Of a stretch of 64,000 bases of DNA, positions 42,906-50,734 are shown one piece after another. Position numbers and translations under genes: made by a program. This DNA comes from HGM04593 sp964458275 (lineage in GTDB: Bacteria; Bacteroidota; Bacteroidia; Bacteroidales; Bacteroidaceae). The stretch covers positions 1 to 64,000 of the forward strand of contig CAYWIE010000002.1 of NCBI GenBank assembly GCA_964458275.1, written 5' to 3'. The notes under the pieces are model-generated. The model was not told where the DNA came from and ran no database searches. It was given only the letters and a program-made list of their open reading frames with translations. Numbering within the stretch: position 1 is the stretch's first letter; each line of letters begins with the position of its first letter.

Positions 42906-44405
42906 TTATTGCAACAGTTTAGCTTCGAGCTCTGCTATCCTTTTTGTCAGAGCCGCTATTATATTGCTGTTCTCTTTAATGGATTCCTTGACATTGAAAG
43001 GATATGCGATTTCTGCCCTCATAGGCGCGGACAGTGTGTTGCACATAATCTCTTCTGTACCGAAACGGCTTGTTATAAAGCTGTAGTCCGGGGCAGGAGT
43101 TATAATGGAGGGTGTCTCTTTGACGTAGTATGTCTTTTCGCCGTCTGTCAGCACTGATGCGTCCGATTCGTCGCCGTTCGTGTAGTCCCTTGCAGCTATT
43201 CTGATTATAACCTTTTCGTCTGTTATTTCGTCGCAGACGGAACCTACACTTTTCATCCCGTCGGGGAAGTACGATTCTATAAGCAGCAGATTGAAATTCT
43301 CTATATAATCCTTATACTCGCCATTGTGGCATGCGTTTGATATGTTGATGCAAATATCCTCTCCGCTTGCATGGATGAACCCGTTTGTGGCAGGTGTGTA
43401 TATTCTCTCTTCTGGAAGTTCAAAAGGTATTGCATCTCCATTCCTTAGTTGTGAAAAGCCTATGCTGTTGTATGTGCCGCCCAAATAATACTGAACATCG
43501 GCAAGGACAGATGCAAATTTTCCGTTGAACTGATTGAACGCAGTAGTCTTTATTTCGCCGCCTACAAATGACAGCAGTTTACCGTAGCAATATTCGTAGA
43601 TTGGTACAGGGAAGAGTGTGCGGAAGGCTTTCAACGTCGACGGCTCGTTGCCGCGTCCGAACATCTTTGTAAGGTCGAATATTTGCGGAGAGAATCTTTG
43701 CGGGCTGTTTATATTTGTCCCTTTCGATATCTTAATGACAAACGATTCTCCCTCCGGTGCCGATTCTATTATGCAGCCTTCGCTCGTGTCGCAGAGTCCC
43801 GATTTTTCGGCAAGCAGGCAGTAGCTTGCCGCTGAAGAGCCTTTGGGGGCACCGAAGAAGAGAATCTTGTGTCCTGCACATCCCACCAGAGTGTCGGAAA
43901 CTGCAAACGTAACATCGTTTTCTGCACTTTCGTCTACCAATGTCTGCACATTGTACGAACCGTCGCCGTTGCTCTGTACCGAAACATTGCCTGTTGTCTG
44001 TGAAGCGGCTGTTCGGGCAAATTGGTTCCATAATACGCTGTAGCCTTTAATATTATTGATTTTTGCAATGCCATCCGCTACGGGAATGTCGCCTCCTGTG
44101 GGACGGTAGGTAAACGGTACCTGAATATTTTGAAAAGTATCGAGCGAAGCGATGATTTCCTGTTCGGCATTTGTGGCACGCAGTTCCTCGTTGTTGCATC
44201 TGTCATTGCATTCCGCCTTTGTCCTTTCGAGGCAGTCATGCAAGAGTTTTTCGCTGGGGTAGTGGTTGTTGTCGGGATTGCTTCTGTGTGTAACGACTTT
44301 GTTCGTCTTCTCTTCTTTTGTATTGTCGGCTGCGATACGTTCCTCCTTTTCGCGCGAAAGATGGCTTTTCCATCCTGTTGTACTGAATAAAATGTTTCGT
44401 TTCAT
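42906..44405 (-). CDS. phage tail-fibre or adhesin-like structural protein
   Basis: 499 residues, no signal peptide. After a charged N-terminus the protein is beta-rich. A segment FDLTKMFGRGNEPSTLKAF (near residue 245) matches the DLTxMFGxGNEP signature found in many phage tail and receptor-binding proteins. Repeated Gly/Asn/Ser strands suggest a fibre or carbohydrate-binding head. The last 40 residues are a coiled coil (NVKESIKENSNIIAALTKRIAELEAKLL), fit for trimer formation. It is the first gene of the minus-strand block followed by holin, lysozyme and spanin, with a TACTTTTG box 18 bp ahead of its ATG. The exact role is not proven. Confidence 0.72.
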   Translation of the reverse strand: MKRNILFSTTGWKSHLSREKEERIAADNTKEEKTNKVVTHRSNPDNNHYPSEKLLHDCLERTKAECNDRCNNEELRATNAEQEIIASLDTFQNIQVPFTYRPTGGDIPVADGIAKINNIKGYSVLWNQFARTAASQTTGNVSVQSNGDGSYNVQTLVDESAENDVTFAVSDTLVGCAGHKILFFGAPKGSSAASYCLLAEKSGLCDTSEGCIIESAPEGESFVIKISKGTNINSPQRFSPQIFDLTKMFGRGNEPSTLKAFRTLFPVPIYEYCYGKLLSFVGGEIKTTAFNQFNGKFASVLADVQYYLGGTYNSIGFSQLRNGDAIPFELPEERIYTPATNGFIHASGEDICINISNACHNGEYKDYIENFNLLLIESYFPDGMKSVGSVCDEITDEKVIIRIAARDYTNGDESDASVLTDGEKTYYVKETPSIITPAPDYSFITSRFGTEEIMCNTLSAPMRAEIAYPFNVKESIKENSNIIAALTKRIAELEAKLLQ

Positions 44406-44422
44406 GATTGTCTTTTTTGCTG

Positions 44423-44430
44423 CAAAAGTA
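44423..44430 (-). promoter_or_regulatory. -7 box for the phage tail/lysis block
   Basis: Minus strand TACTTTTG, a TAnnTTTG match, 18 bp ahead of the ATG at 44405. Confidence 0.5.
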
Positions 44431-44519
44431 TTGGCGAAACACTCTTTCGAGGTTGCAGATTTAATATTTTGCCCGATGCAAAGTGTCGATTCAACAACCC
44501 TGCGGGTTTCATGGTGATA

Positions 44520-44527
44520 TACTTTTG
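44520..44527 (+). promoter_or_regulatory. -7 box for the 1009-residue phage protein
   Basis: TACTTTTG on the plus strand, 18 bp ahead of the ATG at 44546 and identical to the box that serves the divergent phage block. It lies downstream of the frame's first ATG (44483), so 44546 is the likely start. Confidence 0.5.
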
Positions 44528-44545
44528 CGTGTAAAAACTTATGTT

Positions 44546-47500
44546 ATGCAGAAGATTAATATTCCAATTTCGGGTCTTGCAAGCAATAGCGAGGCACGTG
44601 CAGTGAGAGATGGCGAGTGTATGGTGTTGCACAATCTGACAGCTGGGCAGGGGGCGACAACGGTCGTTGCACAGCCAGCCGTGGGCAATGTGGTTAGATA
44701 CACCGATTACAAGGAGTACTATCATGAGAAGCCGGGACGCTGGCTTGCGCTCAGGAACGGCAAGGTGTACGATGATAAGGGAACGGAACTTTATGTGTGG
44801 AACAATGTCTCAGGCAAGGTTTCCAAGATTGCTTTCATGGGCAACATTGTGGTGATGCTTTGCGGCGATGGTATGCGTTATGCCCTCTTCGACGGTGCGG
44901 GGTATCGTTTCTTGGGCAAGAGGCCTCTGCTTCCACGTTTGAAAGTGGCGATTGCTCCGGAAGTGGTTACTGTGATGACAGAGAGCAAGTATTACACTGA
45001 GCGTGCCGAAGTGCAAGAGAAGGATGCTGCGCTCAGATGGTCTAATGCTTCCAAGGGTTTCTTCGACGAATGCCTTGCCGGTCTGTATCGCAAGGGTGCG
45101 TTTGTGGACAGATGTGTGCTGAGGTTGGCTGCGAGGTTGTTCGACGGGAATTATATTGCTTTTTCGCCGCTCTATTATGTGGAGGATGGCGATGAGATGA
45201 AGAGAATCACTGTTGATGGCTGGTCGGGTGCCGCGTATAGTGTGGGCAGAGACAATGCCAATTTTGTTTCATGGCCACAGTCGGGCGGTACGCGCAGCAG
45301 GTTCTTTGCCTCAGTCAAGGGCTTTGTGCCGTCATTTGAACTTGCGGGTTCCATTGCGGAGTGGAAAGATGTAGTCTTGTCGATTGACCTGTTTGCTTCG
45401 CCCTCTATCATGGGACATGAGGCTGTTACGCTTGGCGGCAATGATGCTTTGAAAGGCTCTGTTGTTGTGAGTGTTTCCGACAGTTATGAGAGATATGTGC
45501 GTCGCAGTGCAGAGAAGGTGCGCGAAGAGGTGGCTGATGTGTCGATGTTTTACAAGATTGCTGAGTTCGATCTTGATGGCAACGAGGTGTGGCGATTGGA
45601 GGATACGGCGCCGTCGCAGTTGGCAGTGCAGGTGGCTTTGCCGGTGGATGAGTATACGCATGAGTTGTCGGGGGTATGTGATTATGTGTACAATAATAAA
45701 CTGCATCTGACAGGGGTGTCTGAGTGGCTTGCAGATGTGCCGGGATTTGTGTCGCGTGCGGGCAGGAGTGGAAACGCAATTGTTCAGTTGTCGATGGTTG
45801 CGACTGTGGCGACTGATTTGGGTGAGAAAAAGGTGGTGTCGTCTTATAGAGGTGCCGAACTTTCTAAGGTAGGGGATGATTTGCTGCTTTCACCATTGCT
45901 GATGTATCCCGATGCAAGGGCTGTGAATTTACGTCTGTTTGTCGGGTATAAAAATAGTTTTAACGAAATCTGCATATATTATAGGGATTTCCCGCTAAAG
46001 GCGCATCGGTCGAGAAACTATTCATTCTTCTTGGGTGATGCTGTGCCGGGAACCGAGCAGAGTGTAAAGGTTTCTTTGAGTGCGCAGGCCGCGGTAGCTG
46101 TGTCGGTGCCGAAGATTGACGGCAGGAGTGCTTTCCTGACAACCTTGCCTATGTTTTTTGGTGAGGGAGTCGAGAGTTTTGCAGGTACTTATCTGTTCAT
46201 TTGCAAGGAGCATGTATGGAATTTGTCTTACACGTTGATTGGGGGCGTGAATGTGGATGCCGGCATAAGGAGACTGGCAGATTTCGGAATTGACCTCTTT
46301 GTGGACGGTGTGCAGGTGAACGAGAATGAGTCTCTGACAGGAGAGGCCGATTACAGTGCTGTGGAGGATGGTGCAACGATTACTGTTGTCGTGGAAGAGG
46401 AGTCGACTGGTGTGCTTGCCGGGATTTCTCCTATAAAAGCGGGAGGCGATGACTGGGTGATGAGCTATAATGGGGTGGATGTGAATGTGGATTTCGATGG
46501 GGATTCTTTTGTGGGTTTTGAACTTCTGAAGGATGTCGATGACAGGATTTATTCACGTGGAGGTGTTATGAAGGTGTCCGATGTGGATAATCCTCTGTTT
46601 TTCCCTGCGGCGTTTACCTATTCGTTTGACGAGGATATTGTGGCTGTGTGTTCTAATGTGTCGGCTGTGTCGCAAGGTCAGTTCGGACAGCATCCTTTGT
46701 ATGTATTCACTAAGGGTGGTGTGTGGCTGATGACAGTGGATTCGTCGGGCGCGGGAAGCTATCTTTCTCAGGTGCCTTGTTCGAGGGAGATCTGTTCGAA
46801 TGCAGAGGGTGTAGTAGCAGTCTCCGGCGGTGTTGTCTTTCCTACGGCAAAGGGGCTGTTGCTTATCGGCGGTGCCGAGACCGTTGATATCTCAAAGGAG
46901 ATAGCGGGGATTGATACACCTGAACTTATCCCCTCCGGTGGTGTTGTTGAACATGTCTGTGATGTTGTCGATAGGGGCTATTTGCCGACGAAAGTGCCGT
47001 TTATAGAATATCTTAAGGGTGCATTTACGGCATTTGATGGTAATACAGGGCTGTTGTGGGTCTGCAATGGAGGCTATGACTATGCATGGGTGTTTAACTT
47101 GGCTTCGGGTGTGTGGTCGACGGTTGATGGCAGGTTCTCATGCAGGATTGATTTCCCGGGAATGTTGGTGCTTGGCGGAAAGGTTTATGACGGAGGCTAT
47201 CGCTTTTATAGACGCTGTACTTTCAGCAGGTTCGATTCTTTGGTGTCCGATGTGCCTGTCGCTATGGTGTCGAGGGGTTGTCTCTTTGGCGAGACGGGTT
47301 TCAAGCGTGTGGGTGAGTGTGCTCTGCGTGCTACCTTTTACGGCGATAGGATGGGTTTCTATGTGCTTGGCTCGGTGGATGGTGTCTCTTGGCAGCTGAT
47401 AGGTGGCAGGGAAGTTAAGAATGGTAGGGCTGTACGCGACCTTGTTACAAGATTCAAGAGGTCGAGAGCATTCAGGTTCATTTCGTTTGCTTTTGTCGGG

Positions 47501-47575
47501 AATGTGAGGAGCGATGCCAAGTTTCTTATGTGTGAGGCTATGGTGGAGACGGCATGGGGAAATAGAATCAGGTAG
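44546..47575 (+). CDS. large phage structural protein, probable beta-propeller hub or stabilisation protein
   Basis: 1009 residues from the ATG at 44546 (MQKINIPISGLASNSEARAV); a longer frame to 44483 starts before the promoter box. There is no signal peptide or membrane helix. The protein is almost all beta, with Trp-, Gly- and Asp-rich strands. The stretch HPLYVFTKGGVWLMTVDSSG, followed by SREICSNAEGVV, is close to the repeat seen in packaged-DNA stabilisation and tail-hub proteins of podo-type phages. Codon choice differs from housekeeping neighbours, with many GTG, TCG and TTG codons. It is divergent from the tail-fibre gene and ends 60 bp before the SRP RNA. No capsid, terminase or integrase gene is in reach. 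Confidence 0.68.
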   Translation: MQKINIPISGLASNSEARAVRDGECMVLHNLTAGQGATTVVAQPAVGNVVRYTDYKEYYHEKPGRWLALRNGKVYDDKGTELYVWNNVSGKVSKIAFMGNIVVMLCGDGMRYALFDGAGYRFLGKRPLLPRLKVAIAPEVVTVMTESKYYTERAEVQEKDAALRWSNASKGFFDECLAGLYRKGAFVDRCVLRLAARLFDGNYIAFSPLYYVEDGDEMKRITVDGWSGAAYSVGRDNANFVSWPQSGGTRSRFFASVKGFVPSFELAGSIAEWKDVVLSIDLFASPSIMGHEAVTLGGNDALKGSVVVSVSDSYERYVRRSAEKVREEVADVSMFYKIAEFDLDGNEVWRLEDTAPSQLAVQVALPVDEYTHELSGVCDYVYNNKLHLTGVSEWLADVPGFVSRAGRSGNAIVQLSMVATVATDLGEKKVVSSYRGAELSKVGDDLLLSPLLMYPDARAVNLRLFVGYKNSFNEICIYYRDFPLKAHRSRNYSFFLGDAVPGTEQSVKVSLSAQAAVAVSVPKIDGRSAFLTTLPMFFGEGVESFAGTYLFICKEHVWNLSYTLIGGVNVDAGIRRLADFGIDLFVDGVQVNENESLTGEADYSAVEDGATITVVVEEESTGVLAGISPIKAGGDDWVMSYNGVDVNVDFDGDSFVGFELLKDVDDRIYSRGGVMKVSDVDNPLFFPAAFTYSFDEDIVAVCSNVSAVSQGQFGQHPLYVFTKGGVWLMTVDSSGAGSYLSQVPCSREICSNAEGVVAVSGGVVFPTAKGLLLIGGAETVDISKEIAGIDTPELIPSGGVVEHVCDVVDRGYLPTKVPFIEYLKGAFTAFDGNTGLLWVCNGGYDYAWVFNLASGVWSTVDGRFSCRIDFPGMLVLGGKVYDGGYRFYRRCTFSRFDSLVSDVPVAMVSRGCLFGETGFKRVGECALRATFYGDRMGFYVLGSVDGVSWQLIGGREVKNGRAVRDLVTRFKRSRAFRFISFAFVGNVRSDAKFLMCEAMVETAWGNRIR

Positions 47576-47601
47576 ATGCTATTCCTGTTTGCGGAATATG
47601 A

Positions 47602-47635
47602 AAAAAGAGATGCAGATTAAAAACCTACATCTCTT
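47602..47635 (-). terminator. rho-independent terminator of the SRP RNA gene
   Basis: On the minus strand AAGAGATG and CATCTCTT pair around a T-rich loop and are followed by T6, directly after the RNA's last paired bases. It can also stop the plus-strand phage gene. Confidence 0.75.
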
Positions 47636-47741
47636 ATGGGGTGGGTAAGCTACCTAAATCGCGCCGCTACAACCAACTACCTTTGCTGCGGTCAAGCCCT
47701 GGAGGATTCGCTAGGAGCTGGCCGTATAGGACTTACCCATA
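47636..47741 (-). ncRNA. ffs: signal recognition particle RNA (small bacterial type)
   Basis: About 100 bases on the minus strand. The ends pair (TGGGTAAG with CTTACCCA, then CCTA with TAGG and GGCC with the GGC side), giving a long hairpin. The apex carries the conserved SRP domain IV pattern: CTCCAGGGC, TTGA loop, CCGCAGCAAAGG, matching the AGG/AGCA symmetric loop that binds Ffh. A -33/-7 promoter lies upstream and a T-run terminator downstream. It is flanked by the phage remnant on one side and cmr6 on the other. Confidence 0.8.
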
Positions 47742-47748
47742 ACTTGTG

Positions 47749-47779
47749 CAAAGATAGTGCTTTTTTTGTAATCAGCAAA
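47749..47779 (-). promoter_or_regulatory. promoter of the SRP RNA gene, TTTG-N19-TATCTTTG
   Basis: Minus strand: TTTG at 47779-47776, 19 bases, then TATCTTTG at 47756-47749. The start falls near 47741, the 5' end of the paired RNA. Confidence 0.65.
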
Positions 47780-47812
47780 AAATATGAACGCTTTTTTTGT
47801 GTAGCTTCAATA

Positions 47813-48532
47813 TTATTCTACAATCTTCAGTTGGCCGTAGCCTACATTGGTTTTTGCTCCTATGCCTACGGTACTCAGTATATCTTTGAATATTTTGATT
47901 TTTTCATTAACAGAAAATTCTTCACCGTTTATCATTGAGCTATGCAACTTGAAACGGAATTCAATGGTGCATCCGGGAGCAATTTTCAGCATAGCAATGG
48001 GGATAGGATTCTTCAAAGGTCCCTCCTTATGCGGTGTTATTGAATCGTCTGCAAGAATGGTACCTCCACAACTTTCGGCAATCACTGCATCGAAGAATAT
48101 ATCTCTTTGATAAATCGACTTGTATCCGTTGTCAGTCTTGCCGCAAAAGATGTCATCAATAAGTTTGTCTGCATCAATTTTTCCTTTGTAGAATTCTTTG
48201 AAATATGAATGCAGTATACCTTTTACAGATGAACCGTAGATTATAGGCATCCCCATTGTGTAGTCGAAGTGCATGCCCAATTCATAGCCACCGGTTATGC
48301 TCTTTGAACTGTGTTCTATGCCTACCCCGGTTATAAGACCCGGGTAGAGTATCTTGACCCGAAATGTATTGCATCTGTCTATTGGTGCCGGTATTTCTAC
48401 TAATGTGGTGTTCTTTATTCTGTCGTTGATGTTTCCGATTGGTGTCTCCTGCCCATTGATGACAGCATTGAAATCCACTTCTTTGTAGTAGTCTTTATAA
48501 TAGAGCTTTCCTATATTATTTATCTTTGTCAT
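47813..48532 (-). CDS. cmr6: Cmr6, type III-B CRISPR RAMP protein
   Basis: 239 residues. Cmr6 is a Cas7-like backbone subunit near the head of the Cmr complex, which binds the crRNA 3' part and target RNA. The RAMP fold is seen in PLITGVGIEHSSKSITGGYELGMHFDYT-type glycine-rich lines (FRVKILYPGLITGVGIEH), GMPIIYGSSVKGIL, and the C-terminal glycine loop GIGAKTNVGYGQL. It is the last gene of the operon and overlaps cmr5 by 17 bp. Its stop lies 33 bp before the SRP promoter, with no terminator between. Confidence 0.9.
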   Translation of the reverse strand: MTKINNIGKLYYKDYYKEVDFNAVINGQETPIGNINDRIKNTTLVEIPAPIDRCNTFRVKILYPGLITGVGIEHSSKSITGGYELGMHFDYTMGMPIIYGSSVKGILHSYFKEFYKGKIDADKLIDDIFCGKTDNGYKSIYQRDIFFDAVIAESCGGTILADDSITPHKEGPLKNPIPIAMLKIAPGCTIEFRFKLHSSMINGEEFSVNEKIKIFKDILSTVGIGAKTNVGYGQLKIVE

Positions 48533-48941
48533 TATTTTCCAATTTATAGGTGCGTATAACTTGTTTCAGAGCTACGGAGCAGTCTATGAGGTCTCTTTTC
48601 CATTGTTCGTCGTTATTGCTTTTCATTACTTCACGTACAAAGTTTTCGGTAGTTGAGTCTGTTCCTATGATTTTATTTATCATTTTTACAATGACATCCA
48701 GCAATAGCTTGCGGTAAGCCTTGTCATATCTGTTATCTGCTTTCTTCTTGTCAGGACGGTCTGAATAATATACAGCAAATGTCGCTTTGAGACCTATCAT
48801 CAGCGTTGATACTCCCAATGCCGATACTTGTCCGTTGTAGCTTTCGTGGATTACGCCCGGTTTTATGTATAGCGGGCAATCCTCTCTCTGCAACACCTCT
48901 TCGGCAATTGTCATCAGCTCTTTGTTACGTTTCTTGTCCAT
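48516..48941 (-). CDS. cmr5: Cmr5, small subunit of the Cmr complex
   Basis: 141 residues, all helical. Cmr5 (Cas11 class) lines the inner groove with two or more copies and helps target RNA binding. Typical features are the small basic N-terminus (MDKKRNKELMTIAEEVL), the YNGQVSALGVSTLMIGLKATFAVYY central helix and a repeated YDKAYRKLLLDVIVKMINKI helix. It sits between cmr4 (12-bp gap) and cmr6 (17-bp overlap). Weak by sequence alone, strong by position. Confidence 0.83.
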   Translation of the reverse strand: MDKKRNKELMTIAEEVLQREDCPLYIKPGVIHESYNGQVSALGVSTLMIGLKATFAVYYSDRPDKKKADNRYDKAYRKLLLDVIVKMINKIIGTDSTTENFVREVMKSNNDEQWKRDLIDCSVALKQVIRTYKLENNDKDK

Positions 48942-48953
48942 ATTTGTTCCTCC

Positions 48954-49610
48954 TTACAATTTAATGAATTTGCAGTATCCGTAACCGATGGTTGCATTTG
49001 CACCTATCTGTATTATTGATCCATTGAGACAGTCGAGGTCGTTCTCGCCGTTTGTCTGTAATATTGTTGCAAGCACCGATTGTGAGGGCAGCACCTGCTC
49101 GTACCACAAGTTGGTACTTTCGCCGTTCTCCAAGCAGTTGCGGGCTATGATTGGCAGATTGTCGTCGCTGCATAGTGCTTTGAATTCTTCTTCTGTGCTT
49201 ACTGTGGCATCCCCTCTGACGATGGATATTTCCTTGCCCAGAAGTGCTGCTTTTTCCTCGAATGCCTTTACAGTATTTTCGCTGTATCTTAATGTATATG
49301 TAGCGTTGCCATCTGTTGTCTGTTCTGGTATTTTTATAAGGGTGGCATCGAAGAATATGGCATTGCCTTTCTGTGAATCGTTCTTGTTGGCTTTTGACGA
49401 ACCGAAAATTTCTTTGGTATTTGTTGCTCCTATACTCTCGAAATACTCCTTAATGGCACCTTTGAGCGAACTTGAGTTTATGCAAGGAAGCCCTGTCGTT
49501 ACATCGCGTTGTATAGCTTTGTCTATTACACTGAAGCTTACTGTGCTTTCGTTTCCTACGTGAAGGTTTGTCTGTGGTATAATCAACCACACTGATGTAT
49601 GTTTTGCCAT
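48954..49610 (-). CDS. cmr4: Cmr4, backbone and target-RNA nuclease subunit
   Basis: 218 residues, shorter than the roughly 290 usual for Cmr4. The Cas7 fold opens VWLIIPQTNLHVGNEST and the key loop reads SVIDKAIQRDVTTGLPCI, which places D30 where the Pyrococcus catalytic aspartate lies, so target-RNA cutting every six bases is probably kept. SLKGAIKEYFES and the glycine loop IGYGYCKFIKL are RAMP features. The shortness is in the insert between the N- and C-halves. Start at the first ATG, 20 bp after cmr3. Confidence 0.87.
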   Translation of the reverse strand: MAKHTSVWLIIPQTNLHVGNESTVSFSVIDKAIQRDVTTGLPCINSSSLKGAIKEYFESIGATNTKEIFGSSKANKNDSQKGNAIFFDATLIKIPEQTTDGNATYTLRYSENTVKAFEEKAALLGKEISIVRGDATVSTEEEFKALCSDDNLPIIARNCLENGESTNLWYEQVLPSQSVLATILQTNGENDLDCLNGSIIQIGANATIGYGYCKFIKL

Positions 49611-49630
49611 ATTGTTGTATGTTTAATCTG

Positions 49631-50734
49631 TTACTTAATATAATATTTGTTGTATCCTATCTGGTTGAAGTCTTTTCTCTCTTCGAGTATCTCGCAGAAT
49701 TTATCTCTTGTTGCTTCGTCTTTGAAGTAGAATGTAGAACCGGCTTCGTATAGTTCGTATCTCTTTGATGCAGCAGGCGTTTTCTTGCCGTTGATGCGAT
49801 AGTACGACGCATCTTCAGTGTTCACTGTTTCCAAGAAACGGAATGTACGCATGCTGTTTATCGAGAAACTGTATTGTGCTTCTGCCGGAATGTCGGGTAT
49901 GTAGGCATCGGACAGCAGCACAACTGTTGTTCCTTGTTTCCGGCTGTCGTATGTAGATGTATCTCTTGCTATTTCTGCTTCGAAAATAAATATAGACGAG
50001 TCGGCTCCCAATGATACAGTCTGGTTGTTGTATGCAGTTAAGTCGTGTTCTGTCTCCACTTCGAAAGCGAAGCAGTAACCCTCTTCCAATCGATACGAAA
50101 TTTGTTTGTAAAGGGTATTGTTGTTGCTCTTCCCTTCGTAGTCCTTGTCAATGCCTATCCGTCGGTCCTCTATAAATAGGTCATCTTCCTCAATCCTCAT
50201 CTCATCCGTAGAGGGCAGGGGAGCAAAGTAGGGTTTAAGATATTCCTTGCCTGTATAGAGCTTTTCATGTCCATTATCGTCTTTCAGCTTTATTTCGGGC
50301 AGCTGCACTTCTTTACCGTTGATGATGGCGGTTGTTGCTGCACCAAAGTCAATCAATGTGAATTGTTCCTCTTTTGGCTCTCTGAAGTATCTTTTTTTAT
50401 CATTCTTGCAGTATATGAAGCAAGGTCCTAAATTTTTTATCGCACCGAATGTGTTTACGCTTTTCCCGTCTGTTACACTGAAACTTCTTTCACCTATCAG
50501 ATTGTCTACGTCCGATTTATTGCCGCTTATGGTATTTGTGGCATTATTGAAATATTTACTGTTAGATAACAGCAGAAAGCGCATCATGCCCAACAGCGAT
50601 GTCTGTTGAGGCATCTTTAACGATTCTATTATGTAGCTCGTGAACTTTTCTTTTTCTCCGTTTATGCCGAAACGCATATCTCCGCCGAAGAAGAATTTTC
50701 CGGTAGGAGTCAGTTTTACCAAATATTTACTCAT
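49631..50734 (-). CDS. cmr3: Cmr3, crRNA 5'-tag binding subunit
   Basis: 367 residues. Cmr3 (Cas5 class) caps the complex next to Cas10 and holds the crRNA 5' tag. Characteristic lines: MSKYLVKLTPTGKFFFGGDMRFG at the start, SYIIESLKMPQQTSLLGMMRFLLL, a central EEDDLFIEDRRIGIDKD loop, and a second ferredoxin half with AFEVETEHDL. Its ATG overlaps the cas10 stop by 8 bp. Confidence 0.87.
   Translation of the reverse strand: MSKYLVKLTPTGKFFFGGDMRFGINGEKEKFTSYIIESLKMPQQTSLLGMMRFLLLSNSKYFNNATNTISGNKSDVDNLIGERSFSVTDGKSVNTFGAIKNLGPCFIYCKNDKKRYFREPKEEQFTLIDFGAATTAIINGKEVQLPEIKLKDDNGHEKLYTGKEYLKPYFAPLPSTDEMRIEEDDLFIEDRRIGIDKDYEGKSNNNTLYKQISYRLEEGYCFAFEVETEHDLTAYNNQTVSLGADSSIFIFEAEIARDTSTYDSRKQGTTVVLLSDAYIPDIPAEAQYSFSINSMRTFRFLETVNTEDASYYRINGKKTPAASKRYELYEAGSTFYFKDEATRDKFCEILEERKDFNQIGYNKYYIK

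Noticed and set aside
41450..47575. Intact inducible prophage
   Set aside because: No integrase, repressor, replication, terminase or capsid genes in the interval.
47636..47741. tmRNA or CRISPR leader at this structured non-coding block
   Set aside because: The paired ends, the AGGGC/GCAGCAAAGG apex and size of about 100 bases match SRP RNA; there is no tRNA-like acceptor and no repeats.
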